Positions 52,821 through 62,755 are shown, counted from the stretch's first letter. The stretch: DNA of 64,000 nucleotides from Lachnospiraceae bacterium (GCA_019422065.1 JAHZEA010000008.1:1-64000); one strand, 5' to 3'. Program-made: numbers and translations. The notes: generated by a model from the letters alone, not told the origin.

Positions 52821-53234
52821 ATGGGCAGCATACAAAATTCCATTGTGACAAATAACAATTTTATAGTTTCACTTAATCTTTTGGTATTCAGTTTTTCAAA
52901 AGTTACAAACATAGCCGGTAATATAGAAATGGAAGCTGTTGAGGAAGGCGGCTATAACGACAGCCCAAGAATACTGAGAAAACCAAAAACATCATTTGAC
53001 ACTTTAGTCCTTGAAAAAGGTGTGCAGACATCCAGCATGGAAGTAAAGCTAAAAGTAGGCATGGCTATTAATGCAGGCGCTATAATGGTTATGCATAACG
53101 GCAGTATTGCCAAAATTTATGCTTTTGAATACGGTTTAATTACTAAATGGGAAACAAACGGACTTGACGCTTTAAGGTCAGATGTTTTTATAAGACGTAT
53201 TGAAATATCACATACAGGTTTAATTGAGGTTTAA
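52821..53234 (+). CDS. Second tube-like protein (Afp5-like)
   Basis: A 137-residue T4-gp19-like protein related to the main tube subunit but with shorter loops: FIVSLNLLVFSFSKVTNIAGNIEMEAVEEGG (pieces, about 15-45), then LVLEKGVQTSSMEVKLKVG near 71-89. In Afp and PVC the Afp5-type protein caps the baseplate end and starts the tube. GGAGGCG precedes the ATG, 17 bases after the previous stop. Confidence 0.88.
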   Translation: MGSIQNSIVTNNNFIVSLNLLVFSFSKVTNIAGNIEMEAVEEGGYNDSPRILRKPKTSFDTLVLEKGVQTSSMEVKLKVGMAINAGAIMVMHNGSIAKIYAFEYGLITKWETNGLDALRSDVFIRRIEISHTGLIEV

Positions 53235-53273
53235 ATTTTTATTTGTTATTAAGTACTAAAGAAGGGAACATTT

Positions 53274-56200
53274 ATGAGAACAACTGCTCGTAATATATCT
53301 CAAATAACTAACTTTATATCGCCTGCTGTTTTTAAACTGACTTTAGGTACAGCAATAGAAAACGGGGATATTTTCATGTTTCCGGAGCCTTATTTGATAT
53401 TAAAAAAAGAACAGGACAGTGTAGGCTCAGAAGAGCAGGTTTATAATTTGATTTCCCAGATTTTTAATTATGACATTAAAAATAGAAACCTATATTTTGT
53501 TAAGCTTGAAATGCGAATGCTTCTTCAGGAGCTGAAAGAAGCTGTAAATGCTGTTACAAGTGATAGCAGAGAATTGATAAATAATATTTATAAAGAAACT
53601 GCCGAAATCATATCGCATGACGGTTTTATTAATAAAACTGATTACTGGAACAGCCGCATTGAAAATATTAAAAATAAGGCTGAAACTATTATTAATGTTA
53701 GTAAACAAAAAAATAATCAGTTTAATAATTATAGTTTTAAGCCAAATATTAAAAAGCTTAATTTTAATTTATCAAAAGCAAAATCATTTAAAAATGTATT
53801 TAATACAGCCAAAAATATAAATAATATTTCTGTTTTGGGAAATAGCATTTTTAAGCCTGTAAATTATATTATTACATCGTCTAATAGAGAACCTTGGCAG
53901 AAAGACGCCTATGAATTTTATAATATATATAAATCTATGAGGGAAAATGAGAAGAAAGAGTTCCTTAAAACTATTTCAATGACTGAATACGATATTGCTT
54001 CAGTTAAAAGAATGACAAAAGAACAGTGGAGTGTTTTTTTGCAAAATGTGCTTCCTCAAGTGACTTTATATATAAAAAAATCTGAAGATAATGTTAATTT
54101 GCAAAACTATATTGAGCAAAACCATAATTTAAGCTATGTATTAGATATGACGCAAAACCAATGGCTTGATTTTAAAACTGCGCTTTTAAATAGTACTGAT
54201 AATAACTTATATAGTTTAAAACAGTTTTTTAAAACTACAGCTGAAGAAAAAAACTCACTTACAAAGTGGGAAATAGAAAAACAGCAATTTATTAATTTTG
54301 TTTATAATAATAAATATGCGCCGTTTGTTAATGAAGCTGTTAAGTCATCTGAATTTTATAAACATTCGATTAATGAATTTAATCAAAATATTATGTATTT
54401 TTCTGAGTCAGAAACTGACGAGATGTCATCAAAACTTACAGAATGGATGACGTATTTAACAGAAAGCCAGTGGAATGAGGTAAAAACCGTTATAACAACA
54501 AATACACAAGCAGAGTATATAAAACCTGTGCTGGAAATTATAAAAAACCAGAAATCAGAAGAAACAGAGCCGCAGTTTTCAGCAGAAAAGCGCAGTGTGA
54601 TAGAATATATCAAAAACAATAAAAAAATCAGTGTTGATATAATTCAGCAACTTAGCCAAAATGAAGAAATAAAAAAAGAACTGACAGGCTGGGTTGATTT
54701 AAAAGTATTGGAGAAGAAAACAACGGAAATTGATGAAACAGTCCGCAAAAATATATCAAATGAAAATTATGAGATAAATCAAAATCATGAAGAAATAAAC
54801 CAAAACAGGGAAGTAATAAATAACATATCATCACAGTTAACTGATTGGCTATCCTATTTAACAGAAAGCCAGTGGAATGATATAAAAAACGTTATAACAA
54901 CAAATGAAGAAGCAGAGTACATAAAACCTGTGCTGGAAATTATAAAAAACCAGAAATCAGAAGAAACAGAGCCGCAGTTTTCAGCAGAAAAGCGCGGCGT
55001 AATAGAATATATCAAAAACAATAAAAAAATCAGTGTTGATATAATTCAACAACTTAGCCAAAATGAAGAAATAAAAAAAGAGCTGACAGGCTGGGTTGAT
55101 TTAAAAGTATTGGAGAAGAAAACAAGGGAATTTAACGAAACTATCCGTAAAAATATATTAAATGAAAATTATGAGATAAATAAAAATCCTGAAGAAATAA
55201 GCGAAAATAGTGAAGTAATAAATAACGCGTCATCACAGTTAACAGATTGGCTATCCTATTTAACAGAAAGCCAGTGGAATGAGGTAAAAAACGTTATTGC
55301 TACAAATGAAGGAGCAGAGTACGTAGAGCCTGTGCTGGAAATTATAAAAAATCAGAAATCAGAAGAAATAGAGCCGCAGTTTTCAGCAGAAAAGCGCGGC
55401 GTAATAGAGTATATAAAAAAGAATAAAAAAGTTAGTGTTGATATAATTCAGCAACTTAGCCAAAATGAAGAAATAAAAAAAGAACTGACGGGCTGGGTTG
55501 ATTTAAAAGTATTAGAGAATAAAGAATTTAAGTTAAATAAATATAAAACAAATACAAAAGCTGAAATAGAAAAGAATTTTTTAAACGCCCAAAAATCCGA
55601 AGCATCCGGTTTTTATTTAAACGGGAAATATATAACCAATTCATCAGAAAATCTTGCTAAATGGATGGAATATGTTACAAAACCTCAGTGGAACGATATT
55701 AAAGCATTTATTAATACACAAAATGATAATGAGTATTTAAAGCCGGTTTTGGATAATGCAAAAATCCAGTCTGCGGAAAATGATGAACAGGTTTTTAAAG
55801 AGCAAAAAAAAGAATTTATAAAGCTGATTGTTAATAATAAGGAGCATGCCGGCAATTTTATAAAGCTGGCATTACAAAATAAAAAAATAAATGCCATTAT
55901 AACTGATTTAGCAACAAAAGCTGAAATAAATTCATTAAGTAAAACAGAAGAAATTTATAAAACCAGTGATGTAGAAAAAGTACTTGCTTCAAATAAAGCG
56001 CAGATAACAAAAGCAAATAACGAAACCATTAAACGTATTACAAACTGGGTTTATAATACAGAAGTTAAAAGTGAAGTTAGAAATAAAGTTAGAAAAGAAG
56101 TTAGTAATAAATTTAAAAATGAAGTTAAATATGAAGAAAATACTTTGTATGATGCATCTGGCATAAACAATATGTCTTTTGAAAGAATATATCAAAAGCC

Positions 56201-56711
56201 AAAAGAAGCCGTACCTCAAATTATAAGTAAATCATATACAGCTAAAAATATAAATTCAGCTTATACTGATGAAAAAATTAATACTTCAATGGCTCAGAAC
56301 GGCAATTATTTTTCAAAGAATTTAATTAACCGCATTAACGGCGGCACTGCCGAAAATGAAATTAGTCAGTATACAACAGCTGATTTAGTTATAGCCAAAA
56401 GCAATAATACTAAAGGAGCTGTAAAAAATCCAGTTAAAATGCCGGATATTTCAACTCAGGTTCAACAGGCAGTAAAAACACAAGTAAACGATATAATAAA
56501 GATTAATAAAAGCTCAGAAATTCAGCAGAGCGAAAATAAAACAATTTATGAGCTTACAAAGCGCATTAACTTACAGCAAAAAGAAATTGAAAATATTATA
56601 ACTAACCAACGACAAATGCTTAAAATAACGGATATTTCTGTAGTTGCTGAAAAAGTAATGAATCAAATGCAGTCTCAGCTAAGACTTGAGAAAATGCGCA
56701 GAGGACTTTAA
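53274..56711 (+). CDS. Large repeat protein of the injection system, 1145 aa
   Basis: I cannot assign a family. The protein is hydrophilic, Lys/Glu/Asn-rich and mostly helical. The N-terminal ~70 residues look globular (SPAVFKLTLGTAIENGDIFMFP, in pieces). From about 385 to 790 it has three almost identical 134-residue repeats, each with WMTYLTESQWNEVK-type and EYIKPVLEIIKNQ motifs and a closing ELTGWVDLKVLE; more diverged copies lie before (about 245-350) and after (about 795-900). The C terminus is amphipathic, ending QSQLRLEKMRRGL. Its position between the Afp5-like and LysM genes corresponds to Afp6 in the reference order. Candidate roles are a tape-measure-like ruler, a tube-lumen protein or a baseplate-attached filament. 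Confidence 0.8.
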   Translation: MRTTARNISQITNFISPAVFKLTLGTAIENGDIFMFPEPYLILKKEQDSVGSEEQVYNLISQIFNYDIKNRNLYFVKLEMRMLLQELKEAVNAVTSDSRELINNIYKETAEIISHDGFINKTDYWNSRIENIKNKAETIINVSKQKNNQFNNYSFKPNIKKLNFNLSKAKSFKNVFNTAKNINNISVLGNSIFKPVNYIITSSNREPWQKDAYEFYNIYKSMRENEKKEFLKTISMTEYDIASVKRMTKEQWSVFLQNVLPQVTLYIKKSEDNVNLQNYIEQNHNLSYVLDMTQNQWLDFKTALLNSTDNNLYSLKQFFKTTAEEKNSLTKWEIEKQQFINFVYNNKYAPFVNEAVKSSEFYKHSINEFNQNIMYFSESETDEMSSKLTEWMTYLTESQWNEVKTVITTNTQAEYIKPVLEIIKNQKSEETEPQFSAEKRSVIEYIKNNKKISVDIIQQLSQNEEIKKELTGWVDLKVLEKKTTEIDETVRKNISNENYEINQNHEEINQNREVINNISSQLTDWLSYLTESQWNDIKNVITTNEEAEYIKPVLEIIKNQKSEETEPQFSAEKRGVIEYIKNNKKISVDIIQQLSQNEEIKKELTGWVDLKVLEKKTREFNETIRKNILNENYEINKNPEEISENSEVINNASSQLTDWLSYLTESQWNEVKNVIATNEGAEYVEPVLEIIKNQKSEEIEPQFSAEKRGVIEYIKKNKKVSVDIIQQLSQNEEIKKELTGWVDLKVLENKEFKLNKYKTNTKAEIEKNFLNAQKSEASGFYLNGKYITNSSENLAKWMEYVTKPQWNDIKAFINTQNDNEYLKPVLDNAKIQSAENDEQVFKEQKKEFIKLIVNNKEHAGNFIKLALQNKKINAIITDLATKAEINSLSKTEEIYKTSDVEKVLASNKAQITKANNETIKRITNWVYNTEVKSEVRNKVRKEVSNKFKNEVKYEENTLYDASGINNMSFERIYQKPKEAVPQIISKSYTAKNINSAYTDEKINTSMAQNGNYFSKNLINRINGGTAENEISQYTTADLVIAKSNNTKGAVKNPVKMPDISTQVQQAVKTQVNDIIKINKSSEIQQSENKTIYELTKRINLQQKEIENIITNQRQMLKITDISVVAEKVMNQMQSQLRLEKMRRGL
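54431..55636 (+). repeat. Three tandem 402-bp repeats inside the large injection-system gene
   Basis: The anchor TATTTAACAGAAAGCCAGTG starts at 54453, 54855 and 55257, exactly 402 bases (134 codons) apart both times. The first ~270 bases of each unit are nearly identical at the DNA level, the remaining ~130 bases are more variable. A diverged fourth copy begins with a 414-base step (55671). The near-identity indicates recent duplication or gene conversion. Confidence 0.93.
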
Positions 56712-56730
56712 GAAAGGCGGCTGAGCCAAT

Positions 56731-57423
56731 ATGGGAACGCTTAAAAAAGCCAAAATTATAATATATAGAAATAACGGAAAAAGCAAAGAAGAAGTTGAGT
56801 GCTCATTTAACCCGTCACAATACACTATAAAAAGCACAGCCAATTATAAAGAAGACAATTCTTTAGGAACGGATGTATCAAGAATGGTTTTTTTATCCGG
56901 TGCACAAAAGGAGTTTACCACAACACTGTTTTTTGACAGTGAAGGAGAAAAAGGCCGCTCACAAAGCTTAATAGGCATAGCCAGTGCCGTTGTTGGTTCA
57001 AGCGGTTCTGTTAAGCCGGTAACGGATATAATGAAAAAAATCACATCAGCAGTTCAGGTTTCAGGCAGTGACCATAAACCGCCTCTGGTTTCTTTTATAT
57101 GGGGTAACTTAAGTTTTAAAGGTGTTATTACTTCCGTAACGGAAACATTTACAATGTTTGATACATTTGGTAAACCGATACGAGCCAAAATGGATTTAAC
57201 CATTAAAGAGGCGCAGGAAGAAGGCTTGACTAAAAAAGCAGAACCTTTTGAGTCACCGGACAGGACTAAATACAGAACCGTTCTGGAGGGGACAAGCCTT
57301 TGGAATATAGCTTATGAGGAATACGGCGACTGTGAAAAATGGCGTGTTATAGCAAAGGCAAACGGCCTTCTTAACCCGCTTAAAATATATCCGGGGCAGG
57401 TATTAAAAATCCCTGCGCTTTAA
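56731..57423 (+). CDS. LysM baseplate protein (Afp7-like, gp53-type)
   Basis: A 230-residue protein. The N-terminal domain (about 1-170; FNPSQYTIKSTANYK near 25-40 and VTETFTMFDTFGKPIRAKMDLT in pieces near 137-158) is the injection-system/phage baseplate type, and the C terminus has a LysM module (TSLWNIAYEEYGDCEKW near 188-205, PLKIYPGQVLKIPAL at the end). It links spike and tube at the baseplate hub. AAAGGCGGC precedes the ATG. Confidence 0.92.
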   Translation: MGTLKKAKIIIYRNNGKSKEEVECSFNPSQYTIKSTANYKEDNSLGTDVSRMVFLSGAQKEFTTTLFFDSEGEKGRSQSLIGIASAVVGSSGSVKPVTDIMKKITSAVQVSGSDHKPPLVSFIWGNLSFKGVITSVTETFTMFDTFGKPIRAKMDLTIKEAQEEGLTKKAEPFESPDRTKYRTVLEGTSLWNIAYEEYGDCEKWRVIAKANGLLNPLKIYPGQVLKIPAL

Positions 57424-57447
57424 TTATTTGTAAAAGGCGGCGAATAT

Positions 57448-58527
57448 ATGGGATTAATGGACGGCAGCTATACATACAGCGAGCTGAGAGAAAAATATAA
57501 TGATTTTACAACACCAAAAGTTGAGCTTAATATAGGCGGCGTTTCGCTTCTGGAGCAAAAAGGCGTATCAGTAAACCAAGTTCAGGTTAAGCTTTCTGTT
57601 GAAAATGCCGGCAGTGCATCATTTACCATAAACAGCGGTTATGATTATGAAAAAAGCAGTTTCAGCAGTGTTTTAAAAGATAAGGCTGTACCGGGTAAAA
57701 CCGTAACAGTAAAGCTTGGATATATGTCTTCTTCTTTAGTGGTATTTAAAGGCTTTATAGCCTCGGTTGATATACAGCTTGATGTAGAAAACGGCATATT
57801 TTTTACTATTATGGCTATGGATGCAAGGCGGCTTATGATGACAGATAATAAGCCATATGTTTTTTATAATAAGACTAACTATTCGGATATAGTAAAAGCA
57901 ATAATGTCGCGTTACTCAGCGCTGTGCTCTTTGGACTGTGACGCTACCGATGATAAGCTGAAAGATGCTATATGCCAAAGAGAATCTGACTATGATTTTA
58001 TTACTAAAAAACTTATAGAAAGCGGAAAGGTTGACCGTGAGTTTTTTATTGTGGCAGATAAGGCTTATTTCAGAAAGGTTCAAAGTGTTAAAACACCTAT
58101 ATTAACACTTGGGATTAACAGTGGCCTTAAAAGCTTTAACCGCAGTTTAAACTACCTTAACAAGGTTTTTGAAGTACATGGATATAATCCGGATACTAAA
58201 ACACATATTGTTGCATCAAGCACTGCTAAAAACGGGGATAATCAGGTTAATGTAATTAAAGCCGGTATTGAGGTTGTGGCTCTTCCTGACTGCAAAACAC
58301 AGACAGACGCAAATGAAGCGGCAAAAAGTATGGCTGAAAAGGCAAAAAGCGAGAATAAAAAAGCCTATGGCACATGTATAGGCCTTCCGGAAATTGTGCC
58401 GGGAAGATTTATAAAAATTTCCGGTGTTGACAGCCTTATAAATAAAAAGTTTTATATTACAGATGTAACCCACACAATAAATTATAACGGGTTTTTAACT
58501 AGCTTTACTACGGAGGGATGGGAGTAA
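57448..58527 (+). CDS. gp27-like baseplate hub protein
   Basis: A 359-residue protein of the phage late-control D/gp27 family that forms the trimeric hub below the tube. Typical: an N-terminal beta domain (PKVELNIGG near 28), RESDYDFITKKLIESGKVDREFF (pieces near 177-199) and a C-terminal strand TDVTHTINYNGFLTSFT. In Afp8/PVC8 and VgrG this is fused to the gp5-like spike; here the spike is a separate gene, and the two overlap as TAATG. Confidence 0.9.
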   Translation: MGLMDGSYTYSELREKYNDFTTPKVELNIGGVSLLEQKGVSVNQVQVKLSVENAGSASFTINSGYDYEKSSFSSVLKDKAVPGKTVTVKLGYMSSSLVVFKGFIASVDIQLDVENGIFFTIMAMDARRLMMTDNKPYVFYNKTNYSDIVKAIMSRYSALCSLDCDATDDKLKDAICQRESDYDFITKKLIESGKVDREFFIVADKAYFRKVQSVKTPILTLGINSGLKSFNRSLNYLNKVFEVHGYNPDTKTHIVASSTAKNGDNQVNVIKAGIEVVALPDCKTQTDANEAAKSMAEKAKSENKKAYGTCIGLPEIVPGRFIKISGVDSLINKKFYITDVTHTINYNGFLTSFTTEGWE

Positions 58528-59291
58528 TGGATTTTTTTGACGAACTGCTTAATGTTGAAAAGAAGGCATCCACAGCTCCTGGGTTAGTATCAGGAATAGT
58601 GCTTGAAAATTACAATAAAGAATATCCCGGAATGGTTAAAGTTGAGTATGGTGCAGGTGAAGCGGGAAAAAATAAAAGCGGCTGGATTCCTGTTGCGTCT
58701 TTTTATTCAGGAAAAGACTACGGCTCATATTTTCTGCCGGAGATAGGGACGGAAGTTATAATATCTTTTATTATGGGCAACTGGGATGAACCTGTTGTTA
58801 TAGGCTCATTATGGAATAAGCAAAGCCCTATACCGGCGGACTTGCCTAATGAAAAAAATATATATAAAACAATAAAAACAAAAGGCGGAAGTCAGGTTAA
58901 ATTTTCTGACGAGGATAAGAAGCAGTTTATAGAAATAACAACTCCTTCCGGAATGAAAATAAGTATTAATGATGAAAAAAGCAATGTATCTATATCAGAC
59001 AAGGATAACAAAAACAGTATTATTTTAGATGCAAAAAACGGCAGTATTTCACTTAACGCCAATAAAAAAATAGAGCTTAAAGTAAATAATAAAGCTATAG
59101 TTACTCTCGAAAGCGATAAAGAAACAGTTAGTACCGGCTCAGTAGACATAAGCGTTAAACAGAATTTTAAAGTAAACGGCCAATCGGTAAGTATTAAGGG
59201 AAGCACTACAGAGGTAAACTCCAAAGGTTCTTTAAAAATAAACTCCAGCGGTATAACGGAGATAAAGGGCAGTATGGTTAAAATAAATTAA
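58527..59291 (+). CDS. gp5/VgrG-like spike protein
   Basis: A 254-residue spike: an OB-fold domain (about 15-105: VSGIVLENYNKEYPGMVKV near 18-36, SGKDYGSYFLPEIGTEVII near 67-85, GNWDEPVVIGSLWN near 89-102) and then a repetitive beta-helix (about 130-254) with strands such as GSISLNANKKIELKV and GSLKINSSGITEIKGS. No lysozyme insert and no toxin extension is seen. ATG 58527 is preferred over ATG 58518 because GGAGGG is 9 bases before it. Confidence 0.93.
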   Translation: MDFFDELLNVEKKASTAPGLVSGIVLENYNKEYPGMVKVEYGAGEAGKNKSGWIPVASFYSGKDYGSYFLPEIGTEVIISFIMGNWDEPVVIGSLWNKQSPIPADLPNEKNIYKTIKTKGGSQVKFSDEDKKQFIEITTPSGMKISINDEKSNVSISDKDNKNSIILDAKNGSISLNANKKIELKVNNKAIVTLESDKETVSTGSVDISVKQNFKVNGQSVSIKGSTTEVNSKGSLKINSSGITEIKGSMVKIN

Positions 59292-59304
59292 AGAGGTGGC
59301 ATAT

Positions 59305-59724
59305 ATGGGAGACAATAAAAACGGTATGGAGTTTTTGGGAACAGGATTTAGTTTTCCTGTTATGCCGGATGCGGCAACAGGCCGCTTTATGTCATCATCC
59401 TTTGAGGAAGATATAAAAGAAGCTATTTATATTATATTAATGACTAAAAAAGGCGAACGCCTTATGCGCCCTGATTTTGGCTGTGGAATACATGATTTTG
59501 CTTTTGCCTCTCTTGACTATACCACTGTTTCGCAAATGGAAAAAAGTATAAGGGAAGCGCTGATAAAGTGGGAACCTAGAATACGCGATATTTCAGTAGA
59601 GGTATCTCAGGATACGCCTCAAGACGGAAAGGCTTTTATTTCTATTTCTTATGTTGTTCGTTCCACTAATAACCCGTATAACTTGGTATTTCCGTTCTTT
59701 ATTAATGAGGGTATTGAACTGTAA
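59305..59724 (+). CDS. gp25-like baseplate wedge protein (Afp9-like)
   Basis: A 139-residue protein of the gp25/lysozyme-like baseplate family: IYIILMTKKGERLMRPDFGCGIHDF (pieces near 43-66) carries the EPR-type core (here GERLMRPDFGCG) that starts sheath polymerisation. ATG 59305 has AAAGAGGTG upstream; a GTG at 59296 is inside that site. It follows the spike by 13 bases. No PAAR-tip gene sits between this and the next gene. Confidence 0.92.
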   Translation: MGDNKNGMEFLGTGFSFPVMPDAATGRFMSSSFEEDIKEAIYIILMTKKGERLMRPDFGCGIHDFAFASLDYTTVSQMEKSIREALIKWEPRIRDISVEVSQDTPQDGKAFISISYVVRSTNNPYNLVFPFFINEGIEL

Positions 59725-59745
59725 GATAAGAAAGGAGGTATGCAG

Positions 59746-62742
59746 ATGGATAAAATACCAAATATAAATAATGACAGCAAAGAAACAATAATTGAACAGA
59801 TAAGGCTTTTATCACAGTCATATACGCCGCAATGGCGCTTTGATGAGTCAAATCCGGATTTAGGAACAGCATTAGCAGTTATTTTTGCTGGTATGCATGC
59901 GGATACTTTATCGCGGTATAATGAACTGCCTTTAAAGTGGCGCACGGAGTATTTTAATAATCTGCATGCTTCTTTGCTCCCGGAACAGCCGTCTTTTGGA
60001 TATGTTTCGTTTAATACTGTAAGTGAGGAAGTAAACGGAACTGAGCTTCCTGCCGGAACAAAGCTTACTGTTGATATAACAGACAAAGCTGGAAACATAA
60101 TACCAGTTGAAACAAGAGATGATGTTTTTGTAGCACCGTCGCATATTCAAGCAATATATGAAAGCAATGACGCTTTAGATTATATAGGCAAGCTTTGGGA
60201 TGAAACTGAAAATAAGAATTTCTGTATGTTTGGCTTTGACGGTGAAAATATTCAAAAGCATGCTTTTTTAATGGGGCACAGCGATATATTTGCCATAACT
60301 AAAGGCGGCGAGATTGAAGTTGAGTTTTATACAGCAGACAACCATGTCCTGCCGGAAGAAATACTATATAAACTTAGTTCAAGAGGTAAGTTTTATTATT
60401 CAGCCGAAAACGGTTTTGTGCCATTTGAAAAATTTTATCGTAAAGGCAGTGCTTTTGTATTTGTTAAGTCAAGCAGTCAGCCGCCTTGGGCCAAAACTGA
60501 TATAGACGGTGTAAATCAGTATTGGATTAAATACGAAATTGATAACGGAAAAGCGCTTTATGACATGGCTATTGGGGATATACGGCTTAAAAGCAGGGCG
60601 GCTATGATACCGCCGCAGTCTGTATATGCCGCCGGAACAGAGGCAGACAGCCGTGGCTTTTATTTTCCGTTTGGAGAACAGCTTTCGGTTTATGAGGAAG
60701 TTTATTTTTCATGCGACGAGGCTTTCAGCAAAAAAGGCGCTCTTATTACAATGTCTTTTTTGTTGGATTATACAAAGATACCTTTAAACATTACAGAAAA
60801 AGAAGAAATAGACTGGCGCTTAATTATGCCTAAAAGTGCTGTTAAAGTAGAGCCGGAGTATGATGTTACTATTTCTAAAGTAATATGGGAGTACTTTAAC
60901 GGTACAGGCTGGGCAAGGTTATTTGAAGATAGCAGATATGACAGTGTGTTTACCCCGGAGCAGTTTACAGGCAGACAGAAAAAAACACTGCGCTTTATTT
61001 GCCCAAATGATATGTCATCAGCTATAGTTAATTCAGCAGAAGGCAGGTTTATAAGAGCTAGAATAATTAATTTAAACAACAGGTTTAAAACAACAGGACA
61101 ATATGTAACTCCTATGATTTCGGAAACATATTTTTCTTATGAATATGAAGGAAAAGGTGTAAACCCAGAATTTATATATGAACAGAATAACGGTGTAGGA
61201 AGTGTTAAAAGCGCCCAAAGCTGTTTAAGCCAGCTTGGTGGATACAGCCCTATACGACCAGCTGGTGATAAGGTTCCGGCTGTGTACTGTTGTTTTAGTA
61301 TGCCGCTTATTAACGGGCCTATACGCATATTGGCGCTTTTGGGCAATTCAGGCATTTGGCAAAGACCACGTTTGAATTGGCAGTATTTTGGTGGCGGGAA
61401 ATGGCGTGATATTAATGCTGCCGATGAAACACGAGGCTTTGAAAACAGCGGGCTTATAAGCTTTAACGGCGCTTCAGATTTTGAAAAAACACAGTGCTTT
61501 GGACAAGATGGTTACTGGATACGTATTCAGGATGTTTCCAACGGCTATAATGGTGCCGAAAAGGAAAATCTGCCGCTTGTAGAAGGGCTTTTTATTAACA
61601 GTGTTAAAGCTTGGACATTAAGAACAAATGTAGAGGAATACATTACATTTGAGAATTTTGAGTCTTCCATAGAGTTTCAGCTTTTAAACCGTCCGGTATA
61701 TAATGAACAGGTTTGGGTAAACGAAACCGGAACACTGTCTAAAGGTGAAGAAATAAGGCTTAAAAAAGAAGGCCGGCTTATGGTTACAACCGATAACGAC
61801 TTACAGGCGCAAACTTGGGTGCTATGGGAAAGAACAGATAGTTTTTATGATAAAGCCGGTGATGGAAGAAAATACATGTTAGATAAAGGAAATGGTATAC
61901 TTACATTTTCTGCCGGCACTAATTATCGTCTGCCGCCTCCGGGAGTTGCAAATGGTATATACGTAAAAATGAATATAGGCGGCGGGGAAGAAGACAACAT
62001 TAAAAAAGGTTCTGTAAATGGTATGGAGTTAAACTATGGTTTTATAAATTCCGCATATAATCCTGTAGGTTTTGCAGGGGGATGCGGCAGAGAAACTGTT
62101 GACGAAGCCATAGAAAGAACAGCCAGGGCTTTTAAACATCATTATAAAGCTGTTACGGCGGAGGACTATGAAAAGTTGGCAAAAGAAGCCTCAAGAATGA
62201 TACACAAAGCTTTTTGCTTTACAGGCATAACAGCTGAAGGCAAGAAGAAAAGCGGATATATTACGCTTGTTATACTGCAAAAGAATTTTGAAAACAGTCA
62301 TTACTATTTTCATTCATTAAAAGAGATAGTTATGGATTACTTGAAAGATAAAGTTTTTGGAAATCTTATTGCACAAAACCGCCTTCAGATAATATCACCT
62401 GATTTTATTGAGATACAGGTGGGCGCTGACATCAAGGTTGATGACTTTAACGAAATTTTCAGTTGTAAACGTAGAATAAATGAACGCCTTAAAGAATTTT
62501 TAAACCCTGTTAGCGGCAATTTTAATTCAAAAGGGTTTAATGCTGGAGCAATGCCAAGCAGAAACCAGATAGAAACAGTTATTAAGGCCATACCTTCGGT
62601 TAAAGAGATAAGTAATCTTGTTGTATCGGGAAAAATACTTAAAGGCGGAGAAATGATAGAAATTAATACGGAAGAAATAAAAAATTTCCCGTTTGCTCTC
62701 CCTGTAAACGGAAATCACCGAATTTTTGTAAGGACAGAATAA
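59746..62742 (+). CDS. Large baseplate protein (Afp11-like, gp6/baseplate J)
   Basis: A 998-residue wedge protein. The N terminus PQWRFDESNPDLGTALAVIFAGM (pieces) and PAGTKLTVDITD, and the C-terminal baseplate-J domain with GGCGRETVDEAIERTARAFKHHYKAVTAEDYEKLA (pieces, about 785-820), fit Afp11. Such proteins form the ring around the hub. The AAAGGAGG site is 7 bases before ATG 59746; ATG 59740 is too near it. It starts 21 bases after the gp25 gene. Confidence 0.92.
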   Translation: MDKIPNINNDSKETIIEQIRLLSQSYTPQWRFDESNPDLGTALAVIFAGMHADTLSRYNELPLKWRTEYFNNLHASLLPEQPSFGYVSFNTVSEEVNGTELPAGTKLTVDITDKAGNIIPVETRDDVFVAPSHIQAIYESNDALDYIGKLWDETENKNFCMFGFDGENIQKHAFLMGHSDIFAITKGGEIEVEFYTADNHVLPEEILYKLSSRGKFYYSAENGFVPFEKFYRKGSAFVFVKSSSQPPWAKTDIDGVNQYWIKYEIDNGKALYDMAIGDIRLKSRAAMIPPQSVYAAGTEADSRGFYFPFGEQLSVYEEVYFSCDEAFSKKGALITMSFLLDYTKIPLNITEKEEIDWRLIMPKSAVKVEPEYDVTISKVIWEYFNGTGWARLFEDSRYDSVFTPEQFTGRQKKTLRFICPNDMSSAIVNSAEGRFIRARIINLNNRFKTTGQYVTPMISETYFSYEYEGKGVNPEFIYEQNNGVGSVKSAQSCLSQLGGYSPIRPAGDKVPAVYCCFSMPLINGPIRILALLGNSGIWQRPRLNWQYFGGGKWRDINAADETRGFENSGLISFNGASDFEKTQCFGQDGYWIRIQDVSNGYNGAEKENLPLVEGLFINSVKAWTLRTNVEEYITFENFESSIEFQLLNRPVYNEQVWVNETGTLSKGEEIRLKKEGRLMVTTDNDLQAQTWVLWERTDSFYDKAGDGRKYMLDKGNGILTFSAGTNYRLPPPGVANGIYVKMNIGGGEEDNIKKGSVNGMELNYGFINSAYNPVGFAGGCGRETVDEAIERTARAFKHHYKAVTAEDYEKLAKEASRMIHKAFCFTGITAEGKKKSGYITLVILQKNFENSHYYFHSLKEIVMDYLKDKVFGNLIAQNRLQIISPDFIEIQVGADIKVDDFNEIFSCKRRINERLKEFLNPVSGNFNSKGFNAGAMPSRNQIETVIKAIPSVKEISNLVVSGKILKGGEMIEINTEEIKNFPFALPVNGNHRIFVRTE

Positions 62743-62755
62743 GGAGGCTGGGCCA

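Noticed and set aside
54431..55636. Tandem repeats as a CRISPR array or mobile repeat
   Set aside because: The unit is 402 bases, in frame, without short repeat-spacer structure, and each copy encodes the same protein module.
54383..56219. Minus-strand open frames opposite the large repeat gene and similar antisense frames elsewhere
   Set aside because: They lack ribosome sites, have hydrophobic low-complexity products typical of antisense reading of Lys/Glu/Asn codons, and lie opposite well-supported genes.
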